Shown here: piece by piece, positions 21,563-24,899 of the stretch
Numbering within the stretch: position 1 is the first letter of the stretch
Layout of the letters: every line of letters begins with the position of its first letter
The notes under the pieces: generated by a model
The model's input: only the letters and a program-made list of their open reading frames with translations
Database searches by the model: none
Told to the model about the DNA's origin: nothing
Source of the DNA: Candidatus Nealsoniibacteriota bacterium
Lineage (GTDB): Bacteria > Patescibacteriota > Minisyncoccia > Minisyncoccales > PWPS01
Direction of reading: 5' to 3'
Length of the DNA: 24,899 nt
Assembly (NCBI GenBank): GCA_003554915.1
Contig: PWHM01000124.1
Coordinates: forward strand, 1-24,899
Made by a program: the position numbers and the translations under genes

Positions 21563-21590
21563 GATCCATCACTGAAAGGAGGAATAAAAA

Positions 21591-21920
21591 ATGAAAAAGC
21601 TCATAACCGTATTGGTTTTGATGGTTCTATTTACAACTTTAACCGGTGTGAGTATAAACGCCCAGGATCAGCTGATGATTCGAATCGAGGGAGAAAACTA
21701 TTTAGCAGAAGAGATTGAACAGATAAAAGAATTACTTTTCATAGAAAGAATAGAAATAGCTTTTCTTATGAACGAAGAAAAGTTCGCCGAAGGATTGGTG
21801 GGGCTTTCAGAAGACGGAATCGCTTTCATATGGGTTCCACATAAGGTCAACAATCACAGAGCGAGATACGTCAGAGCTTATAATGAGATAAGGAGAAGCA
21901 TTTACGGATTGGAGTTCTAA
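21591..21920 (+). CDS. Small secreted protein of unknown function
   Basis: The 109-residue product begins with a classical signal peptide: MKK, a hydrophobic core (LITVLVLMVLFTTLTG) and a likely cut after INA (residue 24). The mature part of about 85 residues is acidic at first (EGENYLAEEIEQIKELLF), then IERIEIAFLMNEEKFAEGLVGL and a basic HKVNNHRARYVRAYNEIRRS near the end. There is no cysteine or known motif. Strong promoter, strong ribosome site and a terminator directly after the stop make it a well-defined single-gene unit. It shares a divergent control region with the unknown gene at 20882-21475, so the two may be linked in function or regulation. Confidence 0.75.
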   Translation: MKKLITVLVLMVLFTTLTGVSINAQDQLMIRIEGENYLAEEIEQIKELLFIERIEIAFLMNEEKFAEGLVGLSEDGIAFIWVPHKVNNHRARYVRAYNEIRRSIYGLEF

Positions 21921-21921
21921 G

Positions 21922-21951
21922 AAAAAAAGCCGGCTCTCAAAGAGCCGGCTT
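21922..21951 (-). terminator. Strong terminator shared by convergent genes
   Basis: AAGCCGGCTCT and AGAGCCGGCTT form an 11-base perfect stem with a three-base loop (21927-21951). On the minus strand it is followed by seven T and ends the 21977-22870 gene. On the plus strand it follows the 21920 stop at once, with a weaker tail (AAATTTT). Confidence 0.92.
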
Positions 21952-21976
21952 AAATTTTAATATCAGTCTATCTACC

Positions 21977-22870
21977 TTATAAATTTTGACTGCCTTTGAT
22001 TAAAAAGTCGAGGAGTTTTCTGTCGGACAGAATTCCTTTTTGCAGGCTTGATTTTTCTCTGAACTCAGTCATGGTTTCTTTTATCTTTTCCCGATTGGAA
22101 AGTGCGCGATGATAACTCTTCAACTTTTCATAGATCTCCATTGAGGAATCAATTTTTTCTTCTATGGTTCCCTTGGCAAGCGTTAGATTAAAAACACGTC
22201 CAACCATTGAGTTGTATAGCGGTAGATCGTTGTCAACAAAATGAATTATTTTGGTAGCGAAAGCCAATTGGACCGATTTTTTACCGTTTTTATTTTTTAT
22301 TTCGGAAAGCTCCTTTAATATTTTTCTCAAATCGGTTTCCGCCTCCTCTAAAAATTGGAAGTATTTATTATAAAACTCCCGAGTAAAGCCGAAGAGCTGC
22401 ATGCTGTAGAATTTTCTATATTCCTTCTGAAACTTTTCACTCTTTACGTTCCCCTTTTCATATTCCACCTTGAGATAAAAATATCCTTCTAAATTTTCTT
22501 CTTCATCTATTTTTTTAAAAATCTCTTCTCTGTTTTTATAAATGTTGTCCACGAGTCCATCCAGCCAACTGATTTTAGTTGACTCTTTTTTTCGAACAAT
22601 TTTACCTCCCAGCCAAAAAATAAGATAAATAAAAAATAAAGAGACGGAAAAGAAGGCTAAGTCATTAGGAAGTAATTCAACTCCCATATTAAAAAGAAAA
22701 AGTCCCATTACTGTAACCGAAAGGAAAGTTAAAAAAATTATAAACTCCAAAGAGATGTTCTCAAATATATTTCGGTACAATAAAAAGACCAAAAAAGTAA
22801 TTAAAAATATTATTATGAACGAACCTATAGTAGCCATATACTTTGGTCTAAAAAAGCGGGAAACACCCAC
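21977..22870 (-). CDS. Three-TM membrane protein with cytoplasmic helical domain
   Basis: I cannot name this 297-residue protein. Three hydrophobic helices lie in residues 14-90 (IGSFIIIFLITFLVFLL, FIIFLTFLSVTVMGLFLF, FFSVSLFFIYLIFWLGG). A cytoplasmic region of about 200 residues follows, largely helical and charged. The stretch FATKIIHFVDNDLPLYNSMV (about 207-226) resembles a motif, roughly FxxKxLHFxxPxxPIYDSxV, that I recall from uncharacterised helical domains. The frame starts at GTG 22870; ATG 22837 (Met12) is a reasonable alternative, and neither has a Shine-Dalgarno. It has its own extended -10 at 22914-22922 and a strong terminator, so it forms a single-gene unit. Confidence 0.65.
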   Translation of the reverse strand: MGVSRFFRPKYMATIGSFIIIFLITFLVFLLYRNIFENISLEFIIFLTFLSVTVMGLFLFNMGVELLPNDLAFFSVSLFFIYLIFWLGGKIVRKKESTKISWLDGLVDNIYKNREEIFKKIDEEENLEGYFYLKVEYEKGNVKSEKFQKEYRKFYSMQLFGFTREFYNKYFQFLEEAETDLRKILKELSEIKNKNGKKSVQLAFATKIIHFVDNDLPLYNSMVGRVFNLTLAKGTIEEKIDSSMEIYEKLKSYHRALSNREKIKETMTEFREKSSLQKGILSDRKLLDFLIKGSQNL

Positions 22871-22913
22871 AAATTAAACAAATTTATTTTTTATGTGCGA
22901 TCATATTATTAAT

Positions 22914-22922
22914 ATTATACCA
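22914..22922 (-). promoter_or_regulatory. Extended -10 promoter for the three-TM protein gene
   Basis: The minus strand reads TGGTATAAT. Transcription would start near 22907, about 37 bases before GTG 22870. Confidence 0.6.
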
Positions 22923-22941
22923 TAAATAATCTTGAGAGCAA

Positions 22942-23409
22942 TCAAGGCGCCATTGTCCAGCCGGCTTTCTTAAAAACCTTTCTTGCCTCCTCTTTTAAAA
23001 TCCCGGATATTACCTCCGGTGGTTTAGCGAATATGGGGGTGAATTTCAAAAGATCTTCATCCTTCAATATATTCCATTTGTTATAGCCGCCCATATAAGG
23101 AGAATCAAGAGAAAAAACCACTCTTCCGAATTTCAGTTCCCGGATCATAAAAGAACACATTGGACACGGCTCACAGTTGGAATAGATTGTGAAACCGGAA
23201 AAGTCATCAGTCTTTTTTATCTTTTGCGCTTTTCTCATTGCCATTATTTCGGCATGATTGGTGACGTCATTTTCTTTAATTCTGTTTCTGGTTTTAACCA
23301 AAACGTTTTTACCCTCGGCAATAACGGCTCCGAAAGGGTTATCTCCCTTCTTTACTGCTTTGCGGGAAAGTTCAATACACGTTTTAATGTGTTTTTCATC
23401 AATATTCAT
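22942..23409 (-). CDS. Cytidine/guanine deaminase-family enzyme
   Basis: The 155-residue protein has the zinc-dependent deaminase signature: NHAEIMAMRKA (zinc His and catalytic Glu, about residue 52) and SNCEPCPMCSFMIRE (PCxxC, two zinc Cys, about 76-90). NPFGAVIAEGKNVLV near the N-terminus and a long C-terminal tail ending in GWTMAP resemble guanine deaminases and related nucleoside/base deaminases more than the tRNA deaminase TadA, which usually has a shorter tail and is longer at the N-terminus. The exact substrate is uncertain. Its ATG overlaps the TGA of the CAP-domain gene by four bases, so the pair is translationally coupled despite different expected locations. Confidence 0.85.
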   Translation of the reverse strand: MNIDEKHIKTCIELSRKAVKKGDNPFGAVIAEGKNVLVKTRNRIKENDVTNHAEIMAMRKAQKIKKTDDFSGFTIYSNCEPCPMCSFMIRELKFGRVVFSLDSPYMGGYNKWNILKDEDLLKFTPIFAKPPEVISGILKEEARKVFKKAGWTMAP

Positions 23410-24278
23410 AATTCATATGTTTCCAAACATTTATTTTTTTCTTCCACTTGAGCATTGTAATCTTCAACCAAAGCCTTCAGGTTTTCGGCAATGGCGTTAT
23501 ACTCTTCAACCAATTGATTATACTCTTCAATCTTTTCATTATAATCATCATCTCTTCGGCTCATCTCCGAAATCAGCTCTTCATAATATTCAATCTCTTC
23601 TTTCAGCTCATCAAGCTGTGAGTGCTTTTCTTCGATACGAGCTAAAAGTTGACTATCGATTTCGGGACAAGCCGTAATTGGTGTCCCGAAAATTTGAACC
23701 GCCATCCAGATTTCATTTCCTTCATAATCGTCCTTACCCACTCCAATACCAATTTCCTGATAGCCTTCCGTAAGAATGCTTTTTCTATGATCCGGGCTGT
23801 TCATCCAGCCCTCGACAAGATCTTCATTATTTTCGAATAAACCCATAGCCAAATTTTCTCCCACTAAAATATATTCATAGCCGGCTTCGCCCACTAAATC
23901 CTCAGCCCCTTTTCCATCCGGCGATTGATGTGCGAAATATTGATTTTCAAACATGTCCCGTGCTTTTTCCATGGCGGCTTGATTTAATTTTTCATTTTCT
24001 TCTAAAGATGGTAAGCCGTAATCCTCTCGCTGTTTATTAGTGTGTTGTATAATTCCTTGCCTTGTAATAATTCCTCTTTCTCCATGCTCTTTTACAATCG
24101 GAGTTTTTTCCGGTCCGTCTACATCCTCTTTTATATCTACTGGTTCGGTTAGCTCTTCTTTCGGTCTTTCAAATTTAGGAATTTCAATATTAATTTCCTT
24201 AAATTCAACCGGTTCAAAATCCAAAAAATAAAAATCCAAAAAAAGGATGGCTACAAATCCTATAAAAATAATTACCAC
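23406..24278 (-). CDS. CAP-domain (SCP/YkwD-like) exported protein with C-terminal coiled coil
   Basis: The 290-residue protein has a hydrophobic N-terminus (VIIFIGFVAILFLDFYFLDF), an acidic Pro-rich linker, and a CAP domain at about 75-195: IIQHTNKQREDYGLPSL, NQYFAHQSPDGKGAEDL, LVGENLAMGLF, GWMNSPDHRKSIL and EIGIGVGKD, with the His and Glu of the cavity present. A coiled coil of about 70 residues follows (SQLDELKEEIEYYEELI, then EYNQLVEEYNAIAENL). Bacterial CAP proteins are extracellular with largely unknown roles. No ATG exists in frame. GTG 24278 is the first usual start, yet the open frame upstream encodes FFKKIFIAVV, a natural basic flank for the membrane helix, so a rare upstream start (ATT or ATA) cannot be excluded. 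Confidence 0.85.
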   Translation of the reverse strand: MVIIFIGFVAILFLDFYFLDFEPVEFKEINIEIPKFERPKEELTEPVDIKEDVDGPEKTPIVKEHGERGIITRQGIIQHTNKQREDYGLPSLEENEKLNQAAMEKARDMFENQYFAHQSPDGKGAEDLVGEAGYEYILVGENLAMGLFENNEDLVEGWMNSPDHRKSILTEGYQEIGIGVGKDDYEGNEIWMAVQIFGTPITACPEIDSQLLARIEEKHSQLDELKEEIEYYEELISEMSRRDDDYNEKIEEYNQLVEEYNAIAENLKALVEDYNAQVEEKNKCLETYEL

Positions 24279-24370
24279 TACTGCTATGAATATTTTTTTA
24301 AAAAAATAAAAAATGTTATAGGTGTTAATTATTTAAATAAATAAATTGATTACAAATCATTCAGTTGATT

Positions 24371-24899
24371 TTATTTCCCGAATCTTCGTTCACGAGATTC
24401 ATAGTCATCGATAATTTTTTCAAATTCTTCTTTTGAAAAATCGGGCCACAGTGTATCGGAAAAATAAAGCTCCGAATACGCCGCTTGCCACAAAAGAAAG
24501 TTGGAAAGTCTTTTTTCCTTACCCGTTCTTATTATTAAATCCGGATAATTTTCGATATGGAGATTTTTCTTAAGGCTTTCTTCGGTGAGTCGCTCCCCTT
24601 TTTCCGTTACTTTTTTAGCAGCGGCAACTATTTCACTTCTACCTCCGTAATTAAAAGCCAAATTAATGGTCAAATCGGAAAACTCTTCGGTTGCGGACTC
24701 GATTTTTTCAAAACTTCTCCTGAGATCTTCAGATACCTTTTCATCTTTTCTTCCGGCAATCCGAATTCTGACTTTTTTATCACGAAAATCTTTAATGCTT
24801 TCCTCGGAACTCAATTCGGAAAACATATCCATCAAATAATTCACCTCCTCATTTGATCTCCCCCAATTTTCCGTTGAAAAAATATATAGCGTCAACTCA
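24371..24899 (-). CDS. uppS: Isoprenyl (undecaprenyl) diphosphate synthase, partial at right edge
   Basis: The C-terminal 175 or so residues of a cis-prenyltransferase are present; the first 65-75, including the catalytic Asp, lie beyond the window. The visible part starts ELTLYIFSTENWGRS, the conserved FSxENWxR motif. INLAFNYGGRSEIV, DLIIRTGKEKRLSNFLLWQ and AYSELYFSDTLWPDF follow, with the substrate-binding Arg, Arg, Ser and Glu in place; the end RRERRFG-type motif appears as SRERRFGK. The usual RTGGE/RTSGE reads RTGKE. The enzyme makes the lipid carrier for peptidoglycan and other cell-wall polymers. It is the gene upstream of the CAP-domain protein on the same strand, 92 bases away. Confidence 0.94.
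   Translation of the reverse strand, partial: ELTLYIFSTENWGRSNEEVNYLMDMFSELSSEESIKDFRDKKVRIRIAGRKDEKVSEDLRRSFEKIESATEEFSDLTINLAFNYGGRSEIVAAAKKVTEKGERLTEESLKKNLHIENYPDLIIRTGKEKRLSNFLLWQAAYSELYFSDTLWPDFSKEEFEKIIDDYESRERRFGK

Noticed and set aside
1..24899. Alternative genetic code with UGA as glycine (Gracilibacteria/Absconditabacteria)
   Set aside because: TGA ends several genes at the expected protein length (pheA, Nudix, hdcA, metK, CAP protein), and I noticed no in-frame TGA interrupting recognised domains.
1..24899. tRNA genes, CRISPR arrays or insertion sequences
   Set aside because: Intergenic stretches are short, none exceeds 300 bases, and I saw no tRNA-like cloverleaf with a CCA end, regularly spaced repeat or transposase.

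Overview
The window is 24.9 kb of AT-rich DNA, densely packed with genes and read with the standard bacterial code (several genes end in TGA). I see no rRNA, tRNA, CRISPR array or insertion sequence. The gene set suggests a Patescibacteria (CPR) bacterium. Supporting points are a DUF5663-like protein, a TraG/VirD4-like membrane ATPase preceded by a small charged partner, a GNAT of a type I associate with CPR genomes, a short MetK, and several highly charged hypothetical proteins. This assignment is inference. A prephenate dehydratase and a histidine decarboxylase would be unusual for a reduced CPR genome.

Layout. 1-7943 is all minus strand: a decayed fragment of an SGNH hydrolase gene at the left edge, pheA, a charged hypothetical, a nucleotidyltransferase-Nudix-SGNH hydrolase cluster, an alpha-glucan phosphorylase, a SagB-type nitroreductase followed by an orphan SpoVR C-terminal piece, a DUF5663-like protein, and a lipoprotein-like protein with a FIVAR domain. 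8108-10841 (plus) is a two-gene unit encoding the membrane-anchored conjugation-type ATPase and ends in a clear terminator. 10910-12142 (minus) holds a divergent polysaccharide deacetylase and an HTH/zinc-ribbon protein. 12384-16007 (plus) holds a GNAT acetyltransferase with consensus expression signals, then a pyruvoyl-type histidine decarboxylase translationally coupled to a multi-pass membrane histidine kinase. 15999-21475 (minus) holds metK under a complete SAM-I riboswitch, a degenerate receiver/zinc-ribbon protein, a DUF3221-like/eight-cysteine secreted protein, superoxide dismutase, RlmN and an unknown protein. 21591-21920 (plus) encodes a small secreted protein transcribed divergently from that unknown. 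21977-24899 (minus) holds a three-TM protein, a nucleoside/base deaminase coupled to a CAP-domain protein, and the 3' part of an isoprenyl (undecaprenyl) diphosphate synthase.

Regulation. Two classes of expression signal stand out. Many genes have an extended -10 element (TGGTATAAT, TGGTATACT or TGTTAAAAT) with no obvious -35 and no Shine-Dalgarno, some placed so close to the start that the mRNA would be leaderless. Three accessory genes (12384, 21475, 21591) instead have near-consensus -35/-10 pairs with 17-bp spacers and strong AAGGAGG sites.

The most notable items are the histidine decarboxylase-histidine kinase operon, the SAM-I riboswitch with a readable terminator/antiterminator, the extended -10/leaderless pattern, and two gene remnants (SGNH hydrolase and SpoVR).
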